Assembly (NCBI GenBank): GCA_011525665.1
Contig: WYAU01000074.1
Coordinates: 1 to 52,357 of the forward strand
Length of the DNA: 52,357 nt
From: Candidatus Brocadia sp.
GTDB lineage: Bacteria; Planctomycetota; Brocadiia; Brocadiales; Brocadiaceae
Direction: 5' to 3'
Within the stretch, counting starts at the first letter, position 1, and each line of letters starts with the position of its first letter. Under the pieces are notes generated by a model. It did no database searches and was not told where the DNA came from. It saw only the letters and a list, made by a program, of their open reading frames with translations. Positions 17,222 to 28,765 of this stretch are shown one piece after another. The translations under genes were made by a program, and so were the position numbers.

Positions 17222-18371
17222 AATTTCCGGAAAGATATTTATTAGCGCAGGGGACCCGTCGGGAGACATTCATGGAGCAAATCTCATGCGTTGCCTCCTT
17301 GAAAAGAATCCCACCATAATATTTTACGGACTTGGCAGAGAAAACATGATAAAGGCAGGATTGCGCAGCCTTCACGATATGTCCCAAAAATCCCTAATGT
17401 GGCTTCACGCCTTGACGGAATTATCAACCTTTATAAAGATGAAAAGGGACTGTATCCGGTTTTTGAAACGGGAGGAACCCTGCGCGGTTGTTCTGATTGA
17501 TTATTGCGGCTTCAATTTTTATGTGGCCAGGGCAGGGAAAAAACTGGGTATCCCTGTCATTTACTACGTCAGTCCGCAGCTCTGGGCGCATGCCCCCTGG
17601 CGGGTAAAGAAGTTGAAAAAAATGGTAGACAGGCTGCTTGTTATTTACCCTTTTGAAAAACCCTTTTATGAAAAAGCAGGCATTCCCGTTACGTACGTAG
17701 GACACCCGTTATTTGACGAAATTTACAAAGGGGGCGTGGATGAAGGAATCGTTGCAGAATTAAAAAAGCAGGGAGAAACCATCATCTCTTTTCTCCCCGG
17801 CAGCCGCAGGCAGGAAATCGTCCGTCTATTGCCGTTGTTCCTGAAATCAGCGACACGGATACGCCAAACAATCCCCTCGGCACAATTTCTCATCTCCTGC
17901 AGCAACGATCATTATTTGAAACTCATACATGAAATTACAAAAGGATTCGACGCCCCCTGTAAAGTCATCGTAGGGAATGCACATGAAGTAATCAAGGCCT
18001 CCGATCTTTGTATCGCCGGCGCCGGAACGATCACATTACAAATCGCCTACTATCTGAAACCGATGATCATTGTTTACAAAATATCGCCATTTGCCTACTT
18101 CATAGCGAAACCTTTCCTGACGACTCCCTACATCGGCCTTGTAAATAAACTTGCCAACAAGGAGATTGTCCCCGAACTCCTCATGTGCAGGGCGAATTAC
18201 CCCTGGCTGGCCAGACAGGCAATACAATTACTCACCAATCCTCAAAAAAGACAGACCTGTATTCAGGAGGTATCCCTGCTCAAGGATACGATTGGAAAGC
18301 CCGGGGCATCTGCACATGCAGCGGAGGAGATACTAAAATTGCTGAAGCAGAGCAGCGCCTCTCTGCAGTAG
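17214..18371 (+). CDS. lpxB: Lipid-A-disaccharide synthase
   Basis: A 385-residue GT19-family glycosyltransferase. It condenses UDP-2,3-diacylglucosamine with lipid X to give the lipid A disaccharide, on the cytoplasmic face of the inner membrane. The N-terminal start motif is ISAGDPSGDIHGANLM, followed by a catalytic YYVSPQLWAHAPWR motif, ITFLPGSRRQEI-type text (FLPGSRRQEI), and a C-terminal NDP-sugar binding region with AGAGTITLQIAYYLKPM. Length is normal (E. coli LpxB is 382). Together with lpxK (46.8 kb) it shows a true outer membrane with lipid A. It starts inside the end of the upstream small membrane-protein gene. Confidence 0.95.
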   Translation: MPEISGKIFISAGDPSGDIHGANLMRCLLEKNPTIIFYGLGRENMIKAGLRSLHDMSQKSLMWLHALTELSTFIKMKRDCIRFLKREEPCAVVLIDYCGFNFYVARAGKKLGIPVIYYVSPQLWAHAPWRVKKLKKMVDRLLVIYPFEKPFYEKAGIPVTYVGHPLFDEIYKGGVDEGIVAELKKQGETIISFLPGSRRQEIVRLLPLFLKSATRIRQTIPSAQFLISCSNDHYLKLIHEITKGFDAPCKVIVGNAHEVIKASDLCIAGAGTITLQIAYYLKPMIIVYKISPFAYFIAKPFLTTPYIGLVNKLANKEIVPELLMCRANYPWLARQAIQLLTNPQKRQTCIQEVSLLKDTIGKPGASAHAAEEILKLLKQSSASLQ

Positions 18372-18541
18372 AGATCACAGCAAAACCAAGAGGCTAAACG
18401 GTTCGGAAGCAAAGTTCCTTATCTTCAAGCTTCTCATTTTCCGTATCTGTTGTGTCCGCTGCGATAGACCTTTATGTAGGGCACAGAGACAGCTCTGATA
18501 TGATTTGCACTATTTGTAATACAATAATAATGTATTTACTT

Positions 18542-18775
18542 TTAAGTACTTTGAATGCATCCCGTCGGTAAACTGATTTTTGAAAACCAGATTACGAAAA
18601 TCATCTTTTTGTTTTTCCGACTTTCTTTTGTTAAGAGCCTTAAGTCTATTCCCTGATTAAAATCAACATATCTGTTTTTACCGTTTAGCCTGGCTCCTTT
18701 GTGAAAACCACTATCTTTAATGTCATCGATTATATTATGGTAGTATTTTATTGTTTCATTTAAATGATTCCCCAT
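18542..18775 (-). pseudogene. Radical SAM-type gene fragment
   Basis: 77 codons from ATG 18775. The text KNRYVDFNQGIDLRLLTKES resembles the core of a radical SAM family whose members read VDFNQGIDARLLT. After this the similarity stops and the frame ends at a non-homologous tail, so only a piece is left. It overlaps the end of the upstream fragment. The family name is from pattern memory; treat it as likely, not proven. Confidence 0.35.
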
Positions 18776-19083
18776 AGTCTTGAAGAAATAAAATAGTACT
18801 CACCAATTCAAGAAGTGAAGGGTCTTGGTCTTTAACAGAGTTTATTACATTTTCGAGTTTCTCGTTTAATTCAAGTTTTTCTACGAACCTTTTTTTCTTC
18901 TAGCAGATTAATAAGCTCTTTTCCATCTTCAGTAAGGCTGTATTCATATCCTTGGGACGTTTGTGTTTCATTTAATAAGCCAAAGGATACCAACTCTGAG
19001 ATTGTGGCACTTAACTCTTGCGAGTAAGGTCCATAATGATAATAAATAAAATCTTGTGGAATTGGATAACCTTTGTCTTTCAT
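18756..19083 (-). pseudogene. Frameshifted YwgA-like / HTH protein fragment
   Basis: ATG 19083 starts a 70-codon frame (KGYPIPQDFIYYHYGPYSQE) that ends at 18871 in a run of seven A/T bases (18890-18896). In the other frame the sense continues to RFVEKLELNEKL and STILFLQDYG, stopping at 18756. The combined text resembles YwgA-like winged-helix proteins, which have a YGPYS motif and an STI-L ending. The N-terminal part expected before KGYPI is absent. It has therefore lost its N-terminus and a frame, or a sequencing error occurred at the A-run. Confidence 0.45.
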
Positions 19084-19322
19084 TATATAAGATAATTAAT
19101 GCCACCGTTACGTTCTATATGCTCTTTTAGTTTCTCATATTGGTCATTGCCCCCTGCGAGGGCAAATTTTATCTTTTCTTGCGTGATATTGTCATTTAAT
19201 CTGGTATCAAGGTAGTACTGGATGCATGGATTTTCTATGTCGAGGATAAGCTGTTTTAGGGGAATTTTTAGTCGTTTGATTTCTATTGGTATGCCATCAA
19301 GATTAACAACTATGTTGCTCAT
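19083..19322 (-). pseudogene. ParB-like N-terminal fragment
   Basis: 79 codons from ATG 19322: begins with a strand, then LKIPLKQLILDIENPCIQYY and QEKIKFALAGG, like the first part of ParB/Srx nuclease-like proteins (LKIPL..L.LD.ENPRI). The body of the domain and the rest of the protein are missing, since the frame ends by the TAATG joint with the next fragment. The joint and shared strand suggest an operon remnant: ParB-like, YwgA-like and radical SAM genes. Confidence 0.4.
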
Positions 19323-19446
19323 GATTTTTATCCTAAAAACGTCTATTTTAACGTTTCTCTAACGGACATCTATTGATCTTATGAGCAACTCTATATCATA
19401 CTTGCTTGTAAATGACTAGTAAATTGTTTTATTAGATACAAACCAT

Positions 19447-20439
19447 TTAACAAGCCACAGGAATCCTATAAAGACATTTATGAATCTGTTCCGGATGGAA
19501 GACCATATGGGAAGGGCGGTCATGATGCCACTCCCTGTCATTGGGAACGTGGTCATCTAGATAAGGCCACTTGCGAAAGGGGTCGATCCCCAAAGCACGG
19601 ATGAGTTTCCGGTTGCTCATCGTTACGTTTCCCGCCCTCGGAGGCATAGGGCCTGCTTCCTTCCGCATGCATCCTTTAAGCAGATGGGGGACATAACCGC
19701 CGACCTTATTTACAATTTGTCCGATCTGATAGAGGCTGAGATGCCGGTGAGAACCGAGATGATAAATACCCCGCATCGTATTTCCCAGGACAAGTTCCAT
19801 GACCTTATTAAAATCTTCACAATAGAAGGGCGACCGTACCTCATCGTAATATAATGTGGCGGGGTTATTCTTTGTGAACCGTGACAGTATCCAGTCAATG
19901 GCCCCCGCATGACCATTGACGCTGATACCCATGGGTAATGATATGCGGAAAATTGCTGCGGAAGGATACCTAAGCATAAGAACTTCTTCCGCTATTGCCA
20001 TGGTCTTGCCATACATCGTAACGGGGGATACCGGATCCTCTTCGGTATATAATCCTTCTGGTTTTCCGGGAAATACCAGATCCGTAGAAAGATGAATCAG
20101 CCGAACGTCACACACACCTATCATTTCCAGCACATTTAAGACCGATTGCACATTCACGCGATAGGACAGTACGGCGTTCATCTCGCAGGATTTTAGAGCG
20201 CAGGAACCCGCCCCGTGTAAAACAGACCTGAACCGCTTTCTTTTCATCAATCCGGCAAGTCCAGCACGGTCTTCCATATCCAGGGGAATAATACCTTCCC
20301 CTCTGAGGGGCCAATATCGGACGGGACGGATTGCGGTAACATGGTTTGGATATTTTGAGTGAAAATACTGAAAGGCGCTATAACCCGGAACCCCGGTTAC
20401 TCCGGTAATTAAAAGCGGCAAAAAAGAGGGGACAGACAT
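19447..20439 (-). CDS. RmlD-like SDR-family sugar nucleotide reductase
   Basis: A 330-residue extended short-chain dehydrogenase related to dTDP-4-dehydrorhamnose reductase (RmlD). The glycine motif is ITGVTGVPG (about residues 11-19), the catalytic residues are Ser/Thr in LIHLSTDLVF and Tyr-x3-Lys in YGKTMAIAE, and the family RISLPMG and SPFYCEDFNKVM strings are visible. It would reduce or oxidise a nucleotide sugar or related metabolite in envelope glycan synthesis. RBS-like GGGTAGAG precedes ATG. It is 24 bases after the acyl-CoA synthetase gene and probably co-transcribed with it. Confidence 0.75.
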   Translation of the reverse strand: MSVPSFLPLLITGVTGVPGYSAFQYFHSKYPNHVTAIRPVRYWPLRGEGIIPLDMEDRAGLAGLMKRKRFRSVLHGAGSCALKSCEMNAVLSYRVNVQSVLNVLEMIGVCDVRLIHLSTDLVFPGKPEGLYTEEDPVSPVTMYGKTMAIAEEVLMLRYPSAAIFRISLPMGISVNGHAGAIDWILSRFTKNNPATLYYDEVRSPFYCEDFNKVMELVLGNTMRGIYHLGSHRHLSLYQIGQIVNKVGGYVPHLLKGCMRKEAGPMPPRAGNVTMSNRKLIRALGIDPFRKWPYLDDHVPNDREWHHDRPSHMVFHPEQIHKCLYRIPVAC

Positions 20440-20463
20440 CGCTCTACCCAGTCCATATTAAAC

Positions 20464-21909
20464 TTATTTCAGCGCCCTCTTTAAAATCTTGCCGGTGGGC
20501 CCATGTGGCAACTCTTTGCAGAATTCAATGTATCGGGGAACTTTGTAGTGTGGCAATCGCTGCATGCAGTGGTTCTTTATTTCTTCTTCACTACACGTCG
20601 CCTGTTCACGCAACGCTATAAACGCCTTGGGAACTTCGCCGCGCACCTTGTCGGGGACGCCAATAACGGCAACTTCAAAGACCTTCTCGTGTCCGCTGAT
20701 GACGTGCTCAATCTCGTTCGGAGATACGTTTTCCCCGCTGATAATAATCAGCTCTTTTTTTCTGCCCGTAATCCAGAGAAACCCCTCCCCGTCCAATTTA
20801 CCGTAATCTCCTGTCTTCAACCATCCGTCAGACGTAATGGTCTCCGCGGTTTCCCGGGGCAGTTTATAGTATCCCTTCATGACATTCGGGCCCTTTACCC
20901 ATATCTCACCCTCTTTGTTTGCCGGCTGCTTTTCACCGTTATCGCTCACTATTTTCACCTCAAGGTTGTCCAACGGCGGTCCGATGCTGCCCGGCTTGCA
21001 TTTTTCAGGAAGATTTACAGAGACGATCGCCGTGGCCTCGGTCAGCCCGTAACCCTCAGTCAATGGAACCGGAAATGTTTTACGGAACGTCTCCAGAACG
21101 TCTCCCGGCAGGGGTTCTCCCCCCGACGTGCAGAGTTTCAATGTGCTCAGGTCGTGACTGGTTGATTCCGCCGTTCGCAAAAGCACCCGGTACATGGAGG
21201 GAATGGCGAATAGCGCCGTGACCCGGTATTTCTCGATCATCTCCAAAACTTTCGGCCCTGAAAACCGCGCAAGATAGACGATCGTCGCACCCACACAGAT
21301 AGGTAATATCAGGGTCGTGGTCAGTGCATACGTATGAAACAAGGGAAGGACTCCGAGCAATACGTCTTTCTCGGTAAAATGAAAGGCGTGTATACACCCA
21401 TCCAGGTTGCTCAGAAAATTCCGATGTGTCAACACTACCCCTTTTGGGTTGGCATTCGTACCTGAAGTATACAGCAACGCAGCCTGTTCATCCGCATCCG
21501 CCTGGCGGATTTTTCTTTCATCAAATGATGCGGGGGCATGTCTTTCCTTTCCGGCAATGATCTGTTTTATCCGACTCCCCAGCAGCGGTGCAAAGAGGTT
21601 GTTTGTGAAGACGGTGTCTATGCCTGCATCCTGGATTACATAAAGCAGTTGAGCCGGCGAAAGCAGGTAATTCAGCGGGACGGGCGTTTTCCCCGTCATG
21701 AGGATCCCATAAAATGCGGTCACAAACTCTTTCCCGTTGGGAAGCAGTATCCCGACATTTCTTCCGGTGTCCGCCGAGAGTATCTGCGCCGCACATTCCA
21801 GAGCCTCCTGCCGGAGGTCTCCGTATGTTACCGCTCCGTTTTGGTCTATGACGGCAGGCTTTCCGGCCTGTTTTCTGCAGGTATTTAAGAAGGTTTCAAC
21901 GAGTGTCAT
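20464..21909 (-). CDS. Acyl-CoA synthetase (AMP-binding family)
   Basis: A 481-residue ANL-family enzyme that activates a carboxylic acid as acyl-AMP and then as acyl-CoA or another thioester. It shows LLYTSGTNANPKGVVLTHRN (P-loop, near 145-164), the GYGLTEATAI motif, TGDYGKLDGEGFLWITGRKK and the C-terminal catalytic Lys region (PTGKILKRALK). Length is shorter than most long-chain FadD proteins (about 560), which points to a small or medium-chain or specialised member. Upstream is a TraR/DksA gene and downstream the RmlD-like gene. The substrate cannot be deduced. Confidence 0.87.
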   Translation of the reverse strand: MTLVETFLNTCRKQAGKPAVIDQNGAVTYGDLRQEALECAAQILSADTGRNVGILLPNGKEFVTAFYGILMTGKTPVPLNYLLSPAQLLYVIQDAGIDTVFTNNLFAPLLGSRIKQIIAGKERHAPASFDERKIRQADADEQAALLYTSGTNANPKGVVLTHRNFLSNLDGCIHAFHFTEKDVLLGVLPLFHTYALTTTLILPICVGATIVYLARFSGPKVLEMIEKYRVTALFAIPSMYRVLLRTAESTSHDLSTLKLCTSGGEPLPGDVLETFRKTFPVPLTEGYGLTEATAIVSVNLPEKCKPGSIGPPLDNLEVKIVSDNGEKQPANKEGEIWVKGPNVMKGYYKLPRETAETITSDGWLKTGDYGKLDGEGFLWITGRKKELIIISGENVSPNEIEHVISGHEKVFEVAVIGVPDKVRGEVPKAFIALREQATCSEEEIKNHCMQRLPHYKVPRYIEFCKELPHGPTGKILKRALK

Positions 21910-21931
21910 GGATCCGGCGTACTTTCAAAGA

Positions 21932-22417
21932 TTAATTTCTGCTGTCATCGTATTCAAGTTCAAAAATCTTCTTCCCCAGATATTTGCTGTCTATTTCTTC
22001 TGCTTCTCCATTCTCCGGTTTATCAATGAGATCTTCGACTTCGTATCGTATCTGCGGCGTTTTCTCGTCATATACCTTTTCTTCTTCTTCCTTGCAACTT
22101 ACACACAGAGTGGCAAACGGGATAGCTTTCAGCCTCGCCTTTTTTATCATCTGACCGCATTGTTCACAAATTCCATAATGACCAGCCCGAATCCTTGCCA
22201 GGGCGTCTTCTATTTGCTTCAGTTCCCGTGCATCTTCTTCCGCAACGATGATCTCCAGCTCGTCAGTTGAGGCGTTGGATGCGATCTCTGCGATGTCAGT
22301 CATCTTCCCGCTGTTGGCCTCCCGGTATTTTTTAACCCGTTCCTCGAGTTCCTGCAACAAGGTGTTCTTTCTCGCTAAAAGAACACTTTCCATCTGCTTT
22401 AATTCTTTCTTCTGCAT
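21932..22417 (-). CDS. TraR/DksA-family zinc-finger protein
   Basis: 161 residues. A coiled-coil N-terminus (about 1-70, QELEERVKKYREANSGKMTD...) and a C4 zinc finger with CEQCGQMIKKARLKAIPFAT and LCVSCK (four cysteines: Cys-x2-Cys ... Cys-x2-Cys, near residues 105-130). Proteins of this type bind the RNA polymerase secondary channel and affect transcription initiation, sometimes with ppGpp. The acidic DxxDA tip of DksA is not obvious here: the loop has NASTDELEI. A C-terminal extension of about 30 acidic residues is present. It lies 30 bases after gyrB and before the acyl-CoA synthetase. Confidence 0.88.
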   Translation of the reverse strand: MQKKELKQMESVLLARKNTLLQELEERVKKYREANSGKMTDIAEIASNASTDELEIIVAEEDARELKQIEDALARIRAGHYGICEQCGQMIKKARLKAIPFATLCVSCKEEEEKVYDEKTPQIRYEVEDLIDKPENGEAEEIDSKYLGKKIFELEYDDSRN

Positions 22418-22446
22418 GAAATCACTGTGACTCCCATTACAAAAAA

Positions 22447-25237
<2,791 letters not shown>

Positions 25238-25310
25238 GATTTAACAGTCTCCTTGTATGTCTGGTTATACGGTTCAAATATTATTAAAGAGAGGATTTCG
25301 CAAGCCAACA

Positions 25311-26411
25311 TTACATCGGCTCAATAGGCATAATAACGTCCATCTGCTCGCAACCGGTTTTAAACACCACGGCTCCTTCACCACCGCTAAACTTCATAAC
25401 CACCGTATCACTATCAGAAACCTTTATTGCATCCGCCACGTATTCAGGATTGAAATTTATCACAAAATCAGGTCCTTCATAACCAGCGGCAATCTCCATC
25501 TCGGCTTCACCAACGTCAGAGGCTCCCGCTGTTACCATCAGCTTTCCGCTCTTAATAATAAACTTCACTATCTGATATCCTTCATTTGTCATAAATGAAG
25601 CCATTCTCACTACGGACAACAACTCATCTTTATTTACCTCCACGATCCTGTCATTTCCTTCCGGAACCATATCTTCATACCGGGGGTACGGACCATCCAG
25701 GAGCTGAGACATAAGTTCGCCTCTCTCTCCTGCAAAGTATACCCTCGATTCCCCCACTCCTACCCTCAAAGGACCTTTGCATTCTGACACAAACCGCTGC
25801 AGAAACATCAAACACTTTACTGAAACCACTCCCTCTACCGGACTCCCCACGGGATTCTGCACCTTGCGTTTTATGAATGACATCCTGTTTCCATCTGTGG
25901 CAACCATTACAATATCATCTCCTGAAATTCTTACAAGAACACCGCTCAACACACTCTTCGTCTTTACCTTCGAAACAGCATGAACCACCTTCCCTGCCAT
26001 GTCGCCAATAACCGAGCCATCTATCTCGACAAAATCCTTCATCTCTGCCACGGTAATATCAGGAAACTGAACGGCATCTTCTCCTGCAATTTTAAAACGT
26101 CCGCCTCTGGACTTCAACGTACAACTACTCCCCTCCACCTGCATCGTCACTTCATCATTACTTGCCCACTCCCGCAGGATGTTATTAACACGAACCGCAG
26201 GTAATACAATACTGCCGTCTTCAGTACACTCTTTTACCGGCATCAAACACTTAATCAAAACCTCCAGATCGGTTGCGGTGAACCTTACGCGATGGTCCCG
26301 AACCTCCACCTTAACTCCTCTGAGTATGTTTTTAACCGTAGAGGAGGGGGCGACGCCAGCTGCCAGATTAAAACCCGTGTATAAATCGCTGCCAGAAAAT
26401 ATCAAATTCAT
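25311..26411 (-). CDS. dnaN: DNA polymerase III beta clamp
   Basis: 366 residues, the usual length. It holds the three beta-clamp domains: domain 1 at about 1-120 (TATDLEVLIKC), domain 2 about 125-245 (VLSGVLVRISGDDIVMVATDGN, with the conserved TDG), and domain 3 about 250-366 (YPRYEDMVPEG; PEYVADAIKVSDS; and PIEPM at the C-terminus). It works as a ring that keeps the replicative polymerase on DNA and recruits many partners by their clamp-binding motifs. It lies between dnaA (251 bases upstream) and dciA (74 bases downstream). Confidence 0.96.
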   Translation of the reverse strand: MNLIFSGSDLYTGFNLAAGVAPSSTVKNILRGVKVEVRDHRVRFTATDLEVLIKCLMPVKECTEDGSIVLPAVRVNNILREWASNDEVTMQVEGSSCTLKSRGGRFKIAGEDAVQFPDITVAEMKDFVEIDGSVIGDMAGKVVHAVSKVKTKSVLSGVLVRISGDDIVMVATDGNRMSFIKRKVQNPVGSPVEGVVSVKCLMFLQRFVSECKGPLRVGVGESRVYFAGERGELMSQLLDGPYPRYEDMVPEGNDRIVEVNKDELLSVVRMASFMTNEGYQIVKFIIKSGKLMVTAGASDVGEAEMEIAAGYEGPDFVINFNPEYVADAIKVSDSDTVVMKFSGGEGAVVFKTGCEQMDVIMPIEPM

Positions 26412-26662
26412 TTTGTTAATCCCTAAGTATTATATTTTTTTATAAAATGAAAACCGTATAACTATTAGAGAATGGTCAGAAACTGAATTAAATATTATAA
26501 CAAACCATAAAATAACAAGATAAATCATTTCATACCCTGTAGATTACCTGTAAACTATATGGTCTTTCATGGAACAGACATCATGCTCTGATATCTTTAA
26601 AACCCACCCCTTTGTATACAAACCGCAAAAACATCACAAACCGTCTCCATGTTATGAACGTG

Positions 26663-28042
26663 TTACTTTTGCAGTTCGCTTTCTAATTTTTGTAAAAGGA
26701 AGATGAGGTTTTTGTCCTTTTTCAGCATCTGTGTTATTTTCCCGTCCGCGTGGATTACCGTTGAATGATCCCTCCCGCCAATATAGCCCCCGATTTCTGT
26801 AAGTGACATATTTGTCAGCTTCCTCGAGAGATACATCGCTATTTGTCTCGGTAACGCAAGGTTTCTTGTCCTGCGTTTTGACTGGAGTTGCGATACGCTT
26901 ACATGAAACCTTCTGGAAACGGCCTCGATAATTGCCTCAATACTGACCGTTTTTTTGTTTCCCGAAAGCTCCTGAACTACCTTCTTGGCGGCATCTATTG
27001 TGATGCGGTTTCTCGTTATCTTTTCTTCCCTGCTTAGCCTTGCAATAGCCCCTTCAAGTTCACGGATGTTGCCGGGGAGATTTTCTGCCAGGTACGATGC
27101 AATTTCATGAGAAAGATCGATGCCCCATAGGGATGCCTTTTTTTCGGCAATCGCAATACGGGTCTCTATCGTTGCGCTGTCTACTCCACAGAGGAGGCCC
27201 CACTTAAAGCGGGAGACAAGTCTGTCTTCGAGGGAAGCTATGGATTCCGGAGGAAAATCACTGGTAATAACAATCTGCTTTTTTGCGTTGTAAAGGGTAT
27301 TGAAAGTGTGAAAGAATTCTTCCCTGCTTCCCTGAGAATTTTCAAAAAGCTGTATATCGTCTATGAGGAGCGCGTCAGTATTTCTGTATAATTCCCGGAA
27401 CGAATCCCAGCTGTTCGACCGTATGGTTGAAATATAATGATTTATAAAACGCTCAGATGACAAGAAGAGTGTCTTCATGGCATATTTGGAAGCCAGCACG
27501 TTGTTTATGGCATGAAGGAGATGCGTTTTTCCGAGACCCGAAGCGCCATGAATAAACAAGGGATTATATGCGTATCCCGGGGATTCAGAGACTGCGACTG
27601 CCGCTGCATGTGCCAGCCTGTTGCAGGGTCCAACGACGAAATTCTCAAAGCTGTAGTACTTGTTTAAAGGTGAAGAGTGATACCCTTCCGTGAGATTCTC
27701 CGGGACATGGGCGGAGCTATTCGTAAAAAAAGAGGAGATCGGAGGCTGTTCAAAAACCTCATCTTCTATGGAGATAATCACTTCCCGGGAAGAGTTCAAC
27801 ACCTTATAAACGGCGCTGGAAAAAAGGTCACAATAGTTGCTCTGAAGCCATTCCCGGATAAAATTATTCGGTGCAACAAGTATGATGCTGTTATCAGTAA
27901 TAGAAAATATCCTGAGACAGGAAAACCATATATCGAACTGTTGCGCAGTGACAACCTTTTTAATTACCGAAAGTACTCCCTTAAGTATAAAATTCTTTTC
28001 AATATCGGATACGGTTACTTTTTGTACTGATGTATCTAACAT
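26663..28042 (-). CDS. dnaA: Chromosomal replication initiator protein
   Basis: 459 residues, normal size. Domain I is about 1-90 (WFSCLRIFSITDN...; VAPNNFIREWLQSNY); domain II is a short linker; the AAA+ domain III holds Walker A GASGLGKTHL, Walker B ALLIDDIQLF and sensor regions; domain IV is the DNA-binding helix-turn-helix, with QIAMYLSRKLTNMSLTEIGG and GGRDHSTVIHA. It opens the replication origin. A near-consensus promoter lies at 28170-28198 on the minus strand, giving a leader of about 120 bases. No good Shine-Dalgarno site is seen before ATG 28042. Confidence 0.96.
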   Translation of the reverse strand: MLDTSVQKVTVSDIEKNFILKGVLSVIKKVVTAQQFDIWFSCLRIFSITDNSIILVAPNNFIREWLQSNYCDLFSSAVYKVLNSSREVIISIEDEVFEQPPISSFFTNSSAHVPENLTEGYHSSPLNKYYSFENFVVGPCNRLAHAAAVAVSESPGYAYNPLFIHGASGLGKTHLLHAINNVLASKYAMKTLFLSSERFINHYISTIRSNSWDSFRELYRNTDALLIDDIQLFENSQGSREEFFHTFNTLYNAKKQIVITSDFPPESIASLEDRLVSRFKWGLLCGVDSATIETRIAIAEKKASLWGIDLSHEIASYLAENLPGNIRELEGAIARLSREEKITRNRITIDAAKKVVQELSGNKKTVSIEAIIEAVSRRFHVSVSQLQSKRRTRNLALPRQIAMYLSRKLTNMSLTEIGGYIGGRDHSTVIHADGKITQMLKKDKNLIFLLQKLESELQK

Positions 28043-28169
28043 TGTACACGGTTACACAACGTTGTTCACAAAATACTTTAATGTACAATCTATCCTCATA
28101 AAGATTATAAAGCGGGGGAACCTCTCCGCTCTCTAGGAGAAAAATCAACTACCTCGAAAACTTTGGGGA

Positions 28170-28198
28170 ATAATATCAGGAAGGCATGAATAAGTCAA
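28170..28198 (-). promoter_or_regulatory. Sigma-70-type promoter of dnaA
   Basis: Read on the minus strand: TTGACT (28198-28193), 17 bases, TATTAT (28175-28170). Five of six match in both boxes. Transcription would start near 28163. The leader contains an ACAACGTTGT palindrome and two TGTACA copies near 28050-28085, which may allow autoregulation, but no canonical DnaA box (TTATCCACA). Confidence 0.65.
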
Positions 28199-28276
28199 AC
28201 TATAATATTTATAATAAATGCCAATAATAACAAGAAATGACTTAACCCATTACAACAGAAATTTTTAATTTTTTTG

Positions 28277-28305
28277 TTGACTGAAATAAATTTGCATGTT
28301 ATATT
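28277..28305 (+). promoter_or_regulatory. Sigma-70-type promoter of the S-layer-like gene
   Basis: TTGACT (28277-28282), 17-base spacer, TATATT (28300-28305), preceded by AT-rich sequence that could act as an UP element. Transcription would start near 28312, about 450 bases before the S-layer start. It is back-to-back with the dnaA promoter, the two -35 boxes being 78 bases apart. Confidence 0.65.
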
Positions 28306-28311
28306 TCCGTG

Positions 28312-28765
28312 ACCAATTATAGCCAATGTCAGGTAATAGGGAAGTTTTAATCTAAATTATCATAGGGACAACGTCAAAGAAAGGAGGTATTTATAGGAAA
28401 AACAACTCTTGATTCTCCTGCTAGGGCAGCTATAGGCAGGCGTGGGGGAGAAGGGCATGGCGAGTGCTTTATTTTTCTCTGCGTTGTGTAGTAAGCAGCG
28501 TCCTTTGCAGCAAGTCAACGCTTGGTTTTTCCCATCTCTTATTCTGTCATTATCCGCAAAAAGGAGGTGATAGAGAGGTGAATAGGGGTCGAAGTTGATT
28601 GGGAGATTTTAAAGAATAAGAAAATTCTACAAAGGTTTACTCGTGTTTCTCGCATGATATCGGTTAAGTTATTTAGATATCTGCGGGTAGCAAGGACACA
28701 CTCGCATGTCCGTGCTTAATTTAGGTCTTGATGGTCTTAATAGAGAAAAAGGAGATGTGACAGAT
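28312..28765 (+). other. Long 5' leader of the S-layer-like mRNA
   Basis: About 450 bases without a real gene. It has three strong Shine-Dalgarno-like sites: AAGGAGGT at 28381 with no start codon behind it; AAGGAGGTGA at 28561, followed by a six-codon frame GTG...TGA (28578-28598); and AAAGGAG near 28748 that serves the main ATG at 28766. The second matches the 16S rRNA 3' end over ten bases. Possible stem: CCTGC ... GCAGG in 28416-28440. Long leaders are common in S-layer genes and can affect mRNA stability. Confidence 0.55.

Noticed and set aside
16889-17269. Minus-strand charged 126-residue frame opposite the lpxB-linked membrane protein
   Set aside because: Lys/Glu-rich text is the expected complement of a Phe/Leu-rich frame; it also covers the lpxB start.
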